Notes under the pieces: generated by a model
Database searches by the model: none
Seen by the model: the letters and a program-made list of their open reading frames with translations, nothing else
What the model was told of the DNA's origin: nothing
NCBI GenBank assembly: GCA_029941485.1
Contig: JAPYOZ010000031.1
Span: 1 to 11,776 of the forward strand
Direction of reading: 5' to 3'
DNA from: Gammaproteobacteria bacterium
GTDB lineage: Bacteria; Pseudomonadota; Gammaproteobacteria; PS1; Pseudothioglobaceae
DNA length: 11,776 bases
Part shown: piece by piece, positions 1-7,072 of the stretch
How positions within the stretch are numbered: the first letter of the stretch is position 1
Layout: every line of letters begins with the position of its first letter
Translations under genes and position numbers: made by a program

Positions 1-261
1 CAAGATTTGTATGATGAACTGCAAGATGAGTTAGAGAAAATACTGGAACAAACGGATGATGCACTAATGATGAATGCAGCAGGTATGGAGGTTCAGTTAA
101 AAGATGGTAGTATGTGTACTTTAAGAGTAGCACCTGATATCGTTACTCGAATACTAACTGTGTTAGAATTTGACGAATTGCAAGCGTTTATAGATAATGT
201 TGCCAGAAGCGTAGAAGAGCCGGACAGTGGCCATTTTTGCCATAATTTAGATAAGGATTAA
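1..261 (+). CDS. Small acidic protein of unknown function, probably cut by the left edge
   Basis: I do not recognise this protein. The frame is open to the first base of the window, reading Q-D-L-Y-D-E-L, so the true start probably lies upstream; the first possible start inside the window is TTG at position 7. About 87 residues are visible. The N-terminal part is acidic and probably helical (DELQDELEKILEQ). A middle stretch with alternating hydrophobics (MEVQLKDGSMCTLRV) looks like beta structure, followed by probable helices (PDIVTRILTVLEF and DELQAFIDNVARSV). The C-terminus contains GHFCHN. No signal peptide or membrane segment is visible. The TAA stop is one base before the ATG of the SQR-like flavoprotein gene, so the two are almost certainly co-transcribed and may be functionally linked. 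No function is assigned. Confidence 0.6.
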   Translation, partial: QDLYDELQDELEKILEQTDDALMMNAAGMEVQLKDGSMCTLRVAPDIVTRILTVLEFDELQAFIDNVARSVEEPDSGHFCHNLDKD

Positions 262-262
262 G

Positions 263-1390
263 ATGAAAAAAATTACCATTATTGGTTCGGGTTTTGCGGG
301 TTTAACAGCCGTCAAAACCATTCGGAAAAAAGACAAGCAGTGTGAGATTACACTTATTTCTCCAAAGGCAGAATTAGTATATATGCCTAGTTTAATTTGG
401 GTGCCATCTGGTATAGCCAGTAAAAAAGACATTGTTGTGTCATTGGATAATTTTTTCAAGCGCATGAAGGTTCATCACGTGGCAAGTGAAGTGACTAGTT
501 TAGAAGATGATGGCCGTAAAGTTGTCACACCAATTGGCGTGCATGAGAACGATGCTTTAATTATTGCTTCAGGTGGTCGATTTATTAAAAAACTACCAGG
601 CATTGAAAATGCCATTACTCCTTGTGAAGGTTTGAGTGCAGCTGAGGAAATTCGTGATCGAATTAAAGACATGGATGGCGGTAATATTGCCATTGGTTTT
701 GCTAGCAATCCTAAAGAACCGAGTGCAATGCGTGGCGGCCCAATGTTTGAATTTTTGTTTGGTATTGATACTCAGCTTCGCGCTGAGGGTCGACGTGATA
801 AATTTAATTTAACCTTTTTCACGCCCGCAAAAAAACCCGGTGCACGTTTAGGTGAAAAAGCCGTTAAAGGTTTGTTGACTGAGATGAAAAAGCGTAATAT
901 CGCCACACACCTTGGAAATAAAATGAAGAAGTTTGAATCCGATAAAGTGATTACCGAAGGTGGTGAGTTTGATGCAGACTTAATTTTATTTATGCCAGGT
1001 ATGACAGGTAATACTTGGTTTGATAATACTGACCTTGCACGCAGTGAAGGCGGGCTACTAAAGGCAAATCAGTTTTGTGAGGTAGAAGGCACTGATAAGA
1101 TCTTTGTGGCTGGAGATTCTGGGTCTTTCCCAGGGCCTGATTGGATGCCAAAACAGGCACACATGGCCGATCTTCAGGCTGCGGCCGCGGCTCAAAATGC
1201 ATTAGATGCATTAGACAATAAACCAGCAAGCCATACGTTTAAAATTGAACTAATGTGTATTGTGGATTCAAACAACAAAGGTATGTACGTGTCTCGAACC
1301 ATGAAACGTGGCATAATCCTACCGAATTGTCGTTTGATGCATTATGCTAAGCAACTATTTGGCTGGTGGTATTTACGTCAATACCGATAA
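263..1390 (+). CDS. Sulfide:quinone oxidoreductase-family FAD flavoprotein (SQR-like)
   Basis: A 375-residue FAD/NAD(P)-dependent oxidoreductase of the SQR / flavocytochrome c sulfide dehydrogenase family. Seen: an N-terminal dinucleotide-binding GSGFAG loop (residues 8-13), a second FAD-contact segment IIASGG (100-105), VAGDSGSFPG (282-291) with the conserved GD, and MPKQAHMADLQA (295-306), the usual SQR quinone/FAD-side motif. The aromatic, basic C-terminal tail (KQLFGWWYLRQYR) could bind the membrane peripherally; there is no signal peptide. Known for the family: SQRs use cysteines equivalent to 128, 160 and 356 of the Acidithiobacillus enzyme. Here Cys121 fits the first and Cys332 (ELMCIVD) the third, but the segment SAMRGGPMFEF (154-164) has Met/Arg where Cys160 is expected. 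The substrate is therefore uncertain: oxidation of sulfide or another sulfur compound with electrons to quinone is plausible but unproven. The start is supported by AAGGA at 253-257. The hinT gene follows after 12 bp. Confidence 0.83.
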   Translation: MKKITIIGSGFAGLTAVKTIRKKDKQCEITLISPKAELVYMPSLIWVPSGIASKKDIVVSLDNFFKRMKVHHVASEVTSLEDDGRKVVTPIGVHENDALIIASGGRFIKKLPGIENAITPCEGLSAAEEIRDRIKDMDGGNIAIGFASNPKEPSAMRGGPMFEFLFGIDTQLRAEGRRDKFNLTFFTPAKKPGARLGEKAVKGLLTEMKKRNIATHLGNKMKKFESDKVITEGGEFDADLILFMPGMTGNTWFDNTDLARSEGGLLKANQFCEVEGTDKIFVAGDSGSFPGPDWMPKQAHMADLQAAAAAQNALDALDNKPASHTFKIELMCIVDSNNKGMYVSRTMKRGIILPNCRLMHYAKQLFGWWYLRQYR

Positions 1391-1402
1391 AGGCCGAAGA
1401 GC

Positions 1403-1741
1403 ATGAGCGATTGTTTATTTTGTAAAATTATTGCTGGTGACATTCCAGCGGATAAGATTTATGAAGATGATGATGTCTTTGCTTTTCATGATATTGGTGC
1501 ACAAGCACCACACCATTTTTTAGTAATTCCTAAACAGCACATTGCCACTTTAAATGAGGCTGACGACCCAACTTTAGTGGGAAAATTAACACTAACAGCA
1601 GTTAAGATTGCCAAACAGCTTGGATTTGCTGACGATGGTTATCGTGTGGTAATGAATTGCAATGAGCAAGGTGGACAGACGGTATACCATATCCATCTGC
1701 ATTGCCTAGGAGGTCGACAATTAACCTGGCCTCCGGGTTAG
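1403..1741 (+). CDS. hinT: HinT-type histidine triad (HIT) nucleotide-binding protein
   Basis: A 112-residue HIT-superfamily protein of the HinT/PKCI branch. These small cytosolic homodimers hydrolyse purine nucleoside phosphoramidates and acyl-adenylates to AMP. The diagnostic histidine triad HIHLHCL lies at residues 96-102, near the C-terminus, with His96, His98 and His100. The N-terminus has the CLFCKI pair (Cys4, Cys7), followed by AGDIPADKIYEDD, FHDIGAQAPHHFLVIPK and NEQGGQTVYHIHLH, all characteristic of HinT, and the typical short end RQLTWPPG. The length is normal for the family. The gene lies 12 bp after the SQR-like gene on the same strand, so co-transcription is likely; a moderate purine-rich ribosome site (GAAGAG, 1396-1401) precedes the ATG. 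The neighbourhood does not point to a specific substrate. Confidence 0.93.
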   Translation: MSDCLFCKIIAGDIPADKIYEDDDVFAFHDIGAQAPHHFLVIPKQHIATLNEADDPTLVGKLTLTAVKIAKQLGFADDGYRVVMNCNEQGGQTVYHIHLHCLGGRQLTWPPG

Positions 1742-1786
1742 CGACAAACAGCAATCCTCTAGGAGGGTTAATGACTTATTCTTTTT
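1722..1786 (+). terminator. Tandem hairpins at the end of hinT, possible terminator
   Basis: Two small hairpins follow each other. The first pairs 1722-1729 with 1733-1740 around a 3-nt loop, has one T-G wobble, and spans the hinT stop codon. The second pairs AATCCTC (1753-1759) with GAGGGTT (1763-1769) around TAG, also with one wobble. A T-rich stretch (1778-1786) comes about nine bases after the second stem rather than directly after it, so this is not a textbook intrinsic terminator. It is the best end-of-operon signal in this gap. Confidence 0.35.
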
Positions 1787-1789
1787 AGG

Positions 1790-1817
1790 TTGAATTTCTT
1801 TGAATTAAGGCTAAAAT
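1790..1817 (+). promoter_or_regulatory. Candidate sigma70 promoter for gcvP
   Basis: TTGAAT (1790-1795), 16 bp, then TAAAAT (1812-1817): four of six and five of six matches to the consensus boxes. A start site about seven bases after the -10 box would give a leader of roughly 27 nt. The promoter sits inside a perfect 9-bp inverted repeat, GTTGAATTT (1789-1797) and AAATTCAAC (1814-1822), with a 16-nt loop. This could be an operator over both boxes or a weak AT-rich hairpin. Confidence 0.4.
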
Positions 1818-1850
1818 TCAACTCTTCATTTTTTCATATATTTTTACATC

Positions 1851-4649
1851 ATGAGTAACGAATTTTTAGACAGACACATTGGTCCAAACCAAACGGATAT
1901 TGATACCATGCTCGACAGCATTGGCTGTGCTTCTGTGGATGAAGTTGTATCGAGAACTGTGCCAGAAAGTATTTTATTTGGCAATCGTATGGAGGTCGAT
2001 GAAGGACTGAGTGAACGTGATACTTTAGAGTTGGCAACTAAGTTGGCCGGTCAAAATCAATTATTTACTAATTTTATTGGTCAAGGTTATTACGGCACAT
2101 TAATGCCGTCAGTCATTCAGCGCAATATTTTAGAAAATCCAGGTTGGTATACGGCTTACACACCTTATCAAGCAGAGATTTCTCAGGGTCGTTTAGAGAT
2201 GTTACTTACCTTCCAACAAATGATCATCGATCTAACGGGTATGGATATTTCTAACGCCTCTTTATTGGATGAGCCAACGGCTGCTGCTGAGGCGATGATG
2301 ATGGCCAAGCGTGCCAATAAAAAGAATAAATCAAATCGTTTTTTAGTAGACAGTAATACGCATCCGCAAACCATTACTATTTTACAAACACGAGCCAAAC
2401 CTTTAGGAATTGAGTTGGTGGTTGATAGTATTCAAGCCAGCGATTTTAACGATTATTTTGCAGTGTTAATGCAATCACCAGGGACAAATGGTGAAGTGAG
2501 AGACTTGACTAGTGATATTGCTAAAGCAAAAGACAGTGGCTTATTGACCATTGTGGCTTGTGATATTTTAGCCTTAACCTTAATCAAAACTCCGTCTGAG
2601 ATGGGCGCTGATATTGCCATTGGTAATTCACAGCGTTTTGGTGTACCAATGGGTTTTGGCGGTCCACACGCAGCATTTTTGGCCACGCATGACGAATTTA
2701 AACGCATGGTTCCTGGACGTATCATTGGCGTTTCTCAGGATGTGCTTGGCAACCCGGCAATGCGCATGGCATTACAAACACGCGAACAACACATTCGACG
2801 TGATAAGGCCACTAGCAATATTTGCACTGCCCAAGTTCTTTTAGCAGTACTTGCAGCAGCTTATGGTATTTATCATGGTGCCAAAGGCTTAAGAAAAATC
2901 GCATCAAAAGTTCACGATAAAGCCAGTAGTTTGGCCGACAATCTAGTAAATGCAGGTTTTGAATTGGCAAGTAGTCAGTTTTTTGACACCATTACGATTA
3001 ATACTAATGACGCTCAATCTTTGTTTATTAAGGCTCAAAAAAATCAAATTAATTTACGTTTATTAAACGATAATCAGCTGACTATTGCTGTTGATGAAAC
3101 TACGACTGATAAGGATTTATTAGCATTATTGGAAGTATTTTCAATCTCCACAATGGCAGAATCAGAGATGCACTTATCTGAAGACACGTTGAGAAATTCA
3201 ACTTATCTAACGCATTCAGTATTTAGCAATTATCATTCTGAAACAGAAATGATGCGTTATTTGAAACGCTTAGAAAATAAAGACATCGCTCTTAATCATT
3301 CGATGATTGCACTGGGTTCTTGCACGATGAAACTTAATGCTGCCACGCAAATGTATCCAATCAGTTTGCCAGGATTTGCATCACTACACCCTTATGCGCC
3401 GACTGAACAAACTCAAGGGTACCAGCAATTATTTAAAGATTTAGAGTACGCACTAGCCGAAGTAACGGGCTATGATGCTGTCTCATTACAGCCAAATGCC
3501 GGTTCTCAAGGTGAGTTTGCAGGTTTGTTAGCAATTCATGCTTATCACGAGTCTCGTGGTGATTTTGACCGAAATATTTGCTTAATTCCATCATCAGCAC
3601 ATGGTACAAACCCCGCTAGTGCAGTGATGGCAGGTATGAAAGTGGTTATTGTTAAATGTGATGAGTCAGGTAATATTGACATTAACGATCTTAAAGCTAA
3701 GACAGAAAAACACGCCGATAAACTTTCAGCCATTATGGTTACTTATCCATCAACGCACGGTGTGTTTGAGACAGAAATCAAGCAGGTTTGTGACATTATT
3801 CACAATGCCGGTGCTCAGGTTTATCTTGATGGTGCAAATTTGAATGCCATGGTGGGTATTACTCGCATGGGTGAGTTTGGTGCTGATGTGTCACACATTA
3901 ATTTACACAAGACTTTTGCTATCCCACACGGTGGCGGTGGTCCAGGCATGGGGCCAATTGGAGTAAAGTCACATTTGGCAGAATTTTTACCAGGCAATCC
4001 TTTAGAAAGAGATTCAAATGCAGTATCAGCGGCGATGTATGGTTCTGCCTCAATTTTGCCAATCTCATGGTCGTATATTAAATTGTTAGGCAAGTACGGC
4101 ATGCAACGATCTACTGAGGTTTCCATTGTGAGTGCTAACTACATTGCCAATGAGTTAAAAGATTATTTTCCGATTCTGTATCGCGGTGATCAAGGTTTTG
4201 TGGCACACGAGTGTATTATCGATATTCGTCCAATTAAAGAACAGAGTGGCATCAGTGAAGAAGACATCGCCAAGCGCTTAATGGATTATGGCTTTCATTC
4301 GCCAACCATGTCGTTTCCTGTGGCAGGTACGCTGATGATCGAGCCAACTGAAAGTGAGTCCAAACATGAGATTGATCGTTTTATCACGGCGATGATTAGT
4401 ATTCACGATGAAATTCAAAAAGTAGCCTCTGGTGAGTGGGATAAAAATAATAATCCACTTAAAAATGCGCCACATACGGCGCATGAAATGGCAGGGGAGT
4501 GGAACTATCCGTACTCAAGAATAGAGGCGCTCTACCCAGTAGAGTCACTAAAAAACAGCAAGTATTTTCCACCGGTGAAACGCATTGATAATGTTTATGG
4601 CGATCGTAATTTATTTTGCTCTTGCATTACTACCGAAGACTTTGCATAA
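1851..4649 (+). CDS. gcvP: Glycine dehydrogenase (decarboxylating), P-protein of the glycine cleavage system
   Basis: A 932-residue single-chain P-protein. This PLP enzyme decarboxylates glycine and transfers the aminomethyl group to the lipoyl arm of GcvH; with GcvT and Lpd it yields CO2, NH3 and methylene-tetrahydrofolate. Both halves are present: an N-terminal half with the conserved RHIGP start, NPGWYTAYTPYQ, SLLDEPTAAAEAM and RFGVPMGFGGPHAAF, and a C-terminal half with GSCTMKLN, SAHGTNPASA, YLDGANLNA and HINLHKTF. Lys687 is the Schiff-base lysine, followed by the glycine-rich IPHGGGGPGMGPIG. The C-terminus (VYGDRNLFCSC) matches the family end, so the gene is full length compared with about 957 residues in E. 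coli. No Shine-Dalgarno sequence precedes the ATG, only T-rich sequence ending in TTTTTACATC. There is no in-frame upstream alternative close by. No gcvT or gcvH is adjacent, so the gene appears to be transcribed separately. Confidence 0.98.
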   Translation: MSNEFLDRHIGPNQTDIDTMLDSIGCASVDEVVSRTVPESILFGNRMEVDEGLSERDTLELATKLAGQNQLFTNFIGQGYYGTLMPSVIQRNILENPGWYTAYTPYQAEISQGRLEMLLTFQQMIIDLTGMDISNASLLDEPTAAAEAMMMAKRANKKNKSNRFLVDSNTHPQTITILQTRAKPLGIELVVDSIQASDFNDYFAVLMQSPGTNGEVRDLTSDIAKAKDSGLLTIVACDILALTLIKTPSEMGADIAIGNSQRFGVPMGFGGPHAAFLATHDEFKRMVPGRIIGVSQDVLGNPAMRMALQTREQHIRRDKATSNICTAQVLLAVLAAAYGIYHGAKGLRKIASKVHDKASSLADNLVNAGFELASSQFFDTITINTNDAQSLFIKAQKNQINLRLLNDNQLTIAVDETTTDKDLLALLEVFSISTMAESEMHLSEDTLRNSTYLTHSVFSNYHSETEMMRYLKRLENKDIALNHSMIALGSCTMKLNAATQMYPISLPGFASLHPYAPTEQTQGYQQLFKDLEYALAEVTGYDAVSLQPNAGSQGEFAGLLAIHAYHESRGDFDRNICLIPSSAHGTNPASAVMAGMKVVIVKCDESGNIDINDLKAKTEKHADKLSAIMVTYPSTHGVFETEIKQVCDIIHNAGAQVYLDGANLNAMVGITRMGEFGADVSHINLHKTFAIPHGGGGPGMGPIGVKSHLAEFLPGNPLERDSNAVSAAMYGSASILPISWSYIKLLGKYGMQRSTEVSIVSANYIANELKDYFPILYRGDQGFVAHECIIDIRPIKEQSGISEEDIAKRLMDYGFHSPTMSFPVAGTLMIEPTESESKHEIDRFITAMISIHDEIQKVASGEWDKNNNPLKNAPHTAHEMAGEWNYPYSRIEALYPVESLKNSKYFPPVKRIDNVYGDRNLFCSCITTEDFA

Positions 4650-4671
4650 TTCGTTCTTTCTAGGCTAAAAG

Positions 4672-4719
4672 TTGCATTAAAATAGCTCAAAACTTTAAAC
4701 TTTTATTGCATTAAAAGTT
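4672..4719 (+). promoter_or_regulatory. Upstream region of parC with an 11-bp direct repeat and a near-palindrome
   Basis: The 89-bp gcvP-parC gap holds TTGCATTAAAA twice (4672-4682 and 4706-4716). The second copy lies in a 22-bp near-palindrome, 4698-4719, with arms AACTTTTA and TAAAAGTT around TTGCAT. The arm TAAAAGTT also occurs at 4666-4673 and could pair with the same partner, so two hairpins are mutually exclusive. TTGCAT elements could serve as -35 boxes (for example 4642-4647 with TAAAAG at 4666-4671, spacer 18), but no -10 is convincing. I infer a promoter/operator region for parC. Confidence 0.35.
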
Positions 4720-4738
4720 AGTTATTTCTAGGGGGAGA

Positions 4739-6976
4739 ATGAGTCAAATTGGTCTTGAGCAGCAAAGCGTAGCAGAGTTTAGCGAACGCGCTTATCTTGA
4801 TTATTCGATGTACGTCATTCTTGACCGTGCACTTCCTTTTGTCGGCGATGGTCTGAAACCAGTGCAAAGACGTATCATCTATGCGATGAGCGAATTGGGC
4901 CTTAAATCCACAGCTAAGTTCAAAAAATCTGCCCGTACGGTGGGTGATGTATTGGGTAAATTCCACCCACATGGCGATAGCGCTTGTTATGAAGCCATGG
5001 TACTCATGGCGCAGCCATTTTCTTATCGCTATCCATTTATCGATGGACAAGGGAATTGGGGAGCGCAAGATGATCCAAAATCATTTGCAGCTATGCGCTA
5101 TACCGAGTCTAAGTTATCAAAGTATTCCGATCTTTTGCTTGAAGAGATCAATCAAGGCACGGTGAGTTGGACTGATAATTTTGATGGATCTTTAAAAGAG
5201 CCAAAACACTTACCAGCGCAAGTACCTAATTTATTACTCAATGGCACTTCTGGAATTGCTGTAGGCATGGCAACTGATGTACCACCGCATAATTTAACTG
5301 AGGTTGTTTCGGCTTGCATTCAACTTTTAGATAAGCCATCAACAGATTTGGATGCATTGATGGAGTTGTTGCCTGCGCCTGATTATCCAACTTATGCAAA
5401 TATTGTTTCAAGTGCTGAAGAAATTAAGCAGCTTTATGAAACGGGTCATGGCTCTGTGAAGATGCGCGCCACTTACCAAAAAGAAGAGGGCGTTATTGTT
5501 ATTGAAACTCTGCCTTTTCAAACTTCAGGTTCTAAAGTGATTGCACAGATCGCCAGTCAAATGCGCAGTAAAAAATTACCTTTGGTTGACGATATTCGTG
5601 ATGAGTCTGACCATGAAAATCCAACTCGTCTTGTTATTATTCCACGCTCTAATCGGGTGGATATTGACGCTCTAATGCTGCACTTATTTGCCACCACTGA
5701 TCTTGAAAAAAATTATCGCGTTAATATGAATGTGATTGGTTTGGATGGCAAGCCACAAGTCAAACCATTAATTCCAATGCTTAAAGAGTGGTTGGTGTAC
5801 AGAACACAAGTGGTTACTAATCGACTTAACCATCGTCTTGATAAAATTCTTGCACGTCTGCATATCTTAGAAGGTTTACTCATTGCTTTTTTAAACATTG
5901 ATGAAGTGATTGCCATTATTCGCTCTGAAGATAAACCTAAGCCAGTTTTAATGAAGCACTTCAAGTTGAGCGATATTCAGGCAGAAGCAATTTTAGAGCT
6001 AAAGCTCCGCCATCTTGCTAAATTAGAAGAAATGAAAATTCAAGGTGAGCAGGGAGAACTAGTCATTGAAAAAGAAAAACTAGAGTTATTGTTATCCAGT
6101 GATGCTCGCTTAAAAACATTCATTAAAAAAGAACTGAAAACCATTATCAGTGAGTTTGGGGACAATCGCCGTTGTGAGATTATTTCAAACGTAGAGTCTG
6201 CACAAGCGTTTAATGAAGACGACTTAGTGCCGGCTGAGAATGTAACCGTTGTGCTTAGTGATAAAGGTTGGGTTCGTTCTGCTAAGGGGCACGATATCGA
6301 CCCAACGACGTTTAATTATAAAGCAGGAGACGGTTATTTTACCAGTGCCAAAGGAAGGAGCAATAAGAGCGCTGTCTTTATTGATTCAACTGGGCGATCT
6401 TATACATTGCCTGCAAATTCCTTGCCAAGTGCAAGAGGGCAAGGCGAACCACTCACGGGTCGACTCAGTCCACCAACAGGTGCTGAATTTATAGACGTAA
6501 TAATGGGTGAGTCCGATCAAAAGATTTTACTATCGTCAGATGCGGGTTATGGTTTTGTGGCAACAATCGGTGATCTTTTATCAAAGAAAAAAGCAGGCAA
6601 GCACACTTTGTCATTACCAATGGATTCAAAGGCGATGAGAGTAATCATGGTTGATGATCTTGAATCTCAATTTGTAGCTGTCAGCACTAATCGCGGTCGT
6701 TTGCTGTTATTCCCAATTGCTGAGTTACCAATTTTATCGAAAGGCAAGGGTAATAAATTGATTCAAATTCCTAGCAAGGACATCAAAGAGAGACAAGAGT
6801 TTGTGGTTGGTATTTGCGTATTATTTGACACTCAAAACTTGAAAGTTTATGCAGGCAAGCGTCATCTCACTATTAAGTTCCAAGATCTAACTAACTACAT
6901 TGGTAATCGCGCTCGTCGTGGTAATACACTACCTAAGGGTTATCAGCACGTTGTTTCAATCGAAGCCGTTGACTGA
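4739..6976 (+). CDS. parC: DNA topoisomerase IV subunit A
   Basis: A 745-residue ParC, close to the 752 residues of the E. coli protein. With ParE it forms topoisomerase IV, which decatenates daughter chromosomes and relaxes supercoils using ATP. Seen: the winged-helix breakage domain with the active-site tyrosine in AAMRYTESKL (Tyr121), the DGLKPVQRR motif and the quinolone-determining segment HPHGDSACYE with the sensitive-type Ser81 and Glu85; a tower/coiled-coil region with HILEGLLIAFLNIDEVI and ILELKLRHLAKLEEMKIQGE; and a beta-pinwheel C-terminal domain from about residue 490 (VTVVLSDKGWVRSAKGHD, STGRSYTLPA, SDAGYGFVATIGDL, LSKGKGNKLIQIP). These residues are ParC-like rather than GyrA-like, and there is no GyrA box. 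A strong GGGGGAG sits only one base before the ATG; the start agrees with the E. coli N-terminus. parE is not in the window. Confidence 0.98.
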   Translation: MSQIGLEQQSVAEFSERAYLDYSMYVILDRALPFVGDGLKPVQRRIIYAMSELGLKSTAKFKKSARTVGDVLGKFHPHGDSACYEAMVLMAQPFSYRYPFIDGQGNWGAQDDPKSFAAMRYTESKLSKYSDLLLEEINQGTVSWTDNFDGSLKEPKHLPAQVPNLLLNGTSGIAVGMATDVPPHNLTEVVSACIQLLDKPSTDLDALMELLPAPDYPTYANIVSSAEEIKQLYETGHGSVKMRATYQKEEGVIVIETLPFQTSGSKVIAQIASQMRSKKLPLVDDIRDESDHENPTRLVIIPRSNRVDIDALMLHLFATTDLEKNYRVNMNVIGLDGKPQVKPLIPMLKEWLVYRTQVVTNRLNHRLDKILARLHILEGLLIAFLNIDEVIAIIRSEDKPKPVLMKHFKLSDIQAEAILELKLRHLAKLEEMKIQGEQGELVIEKEKLELLLSSDARLKTFIKKELKTIISEFGDNRRCEIISNVESAQAFNEDDLVPAENVTVVLSDKGWVRSAKGHDIDPTTFNYKAGDGYFTSAKGRSNKSAVFIDSTGRSYTLPANSLPSARGQGEPLTGRLSPPTGAEFIDVIMGESDQKILLSSDAGYGFVATIGDLLSKKKAGKHTLSLPMDSKAMRVIMVDDLESQFVAVSTNRGRLLLFPIAELPILSKGKGNKLIQIPSKDIKERQEFVVGICVLFDTQNLKVYAGKRHLTIKFQDLTNYIGNRARRGNTLPKGYQHVVSIEAVD

Positions 6977-7037
6977 ATAAATAACACACAACCCAACCAC
7001 ACAGCAATTCAGGGTGTAATAATCAAGCGCTCACAGG

Positions 7038-7043
7038 TATAAT
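7038..7043 (+). promoter_or_regulatory. Perfect -10 box for the queD-folE2 operon
   Basis: TATAAT, preceded by GG, lies 29 bases before the queD ATG. No good -35 box is found at 16-18 bp upstream, so a transcription factor or upstream element may help. A start site about seven bases downstream would give a leader of about 22 nt. I found no Zur-like TGTTATA-type palindrome in the gap, although folE2 genes in other bacteria are often Zur-controlled. Confidence 0.5.
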
Positions 7044-7072
7044 TAGGCATTTTTTAACGATTTTTCCGAATT

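Noticed and set aside
1742..1850. Glycine riboswitch upstream of gcvP
   Set aside because: The gap is short, no conserved riboswitch core was recognised, and the proposed promoter leaves a leader of only about 27 nt.
4718..5068. A 116-codon reverse-strand ORF opposite the start of parC
   Set aside because: It lies almost entirely within clearly conserved parC codons and its translation resembles no known protein. The same reasoning removes the other reverse-strand ORFs, such as 3821-4126, 2453-2725 and 10523-10753.
6977..7072. preQ1 riboswitch upstream of queD
   Set aside because: The perfect TATAAT leaves a leader of about 22 nt made mostly of T-runs, too short for the known preQ1 aptamers, and no pseudoknot-like stem was found.
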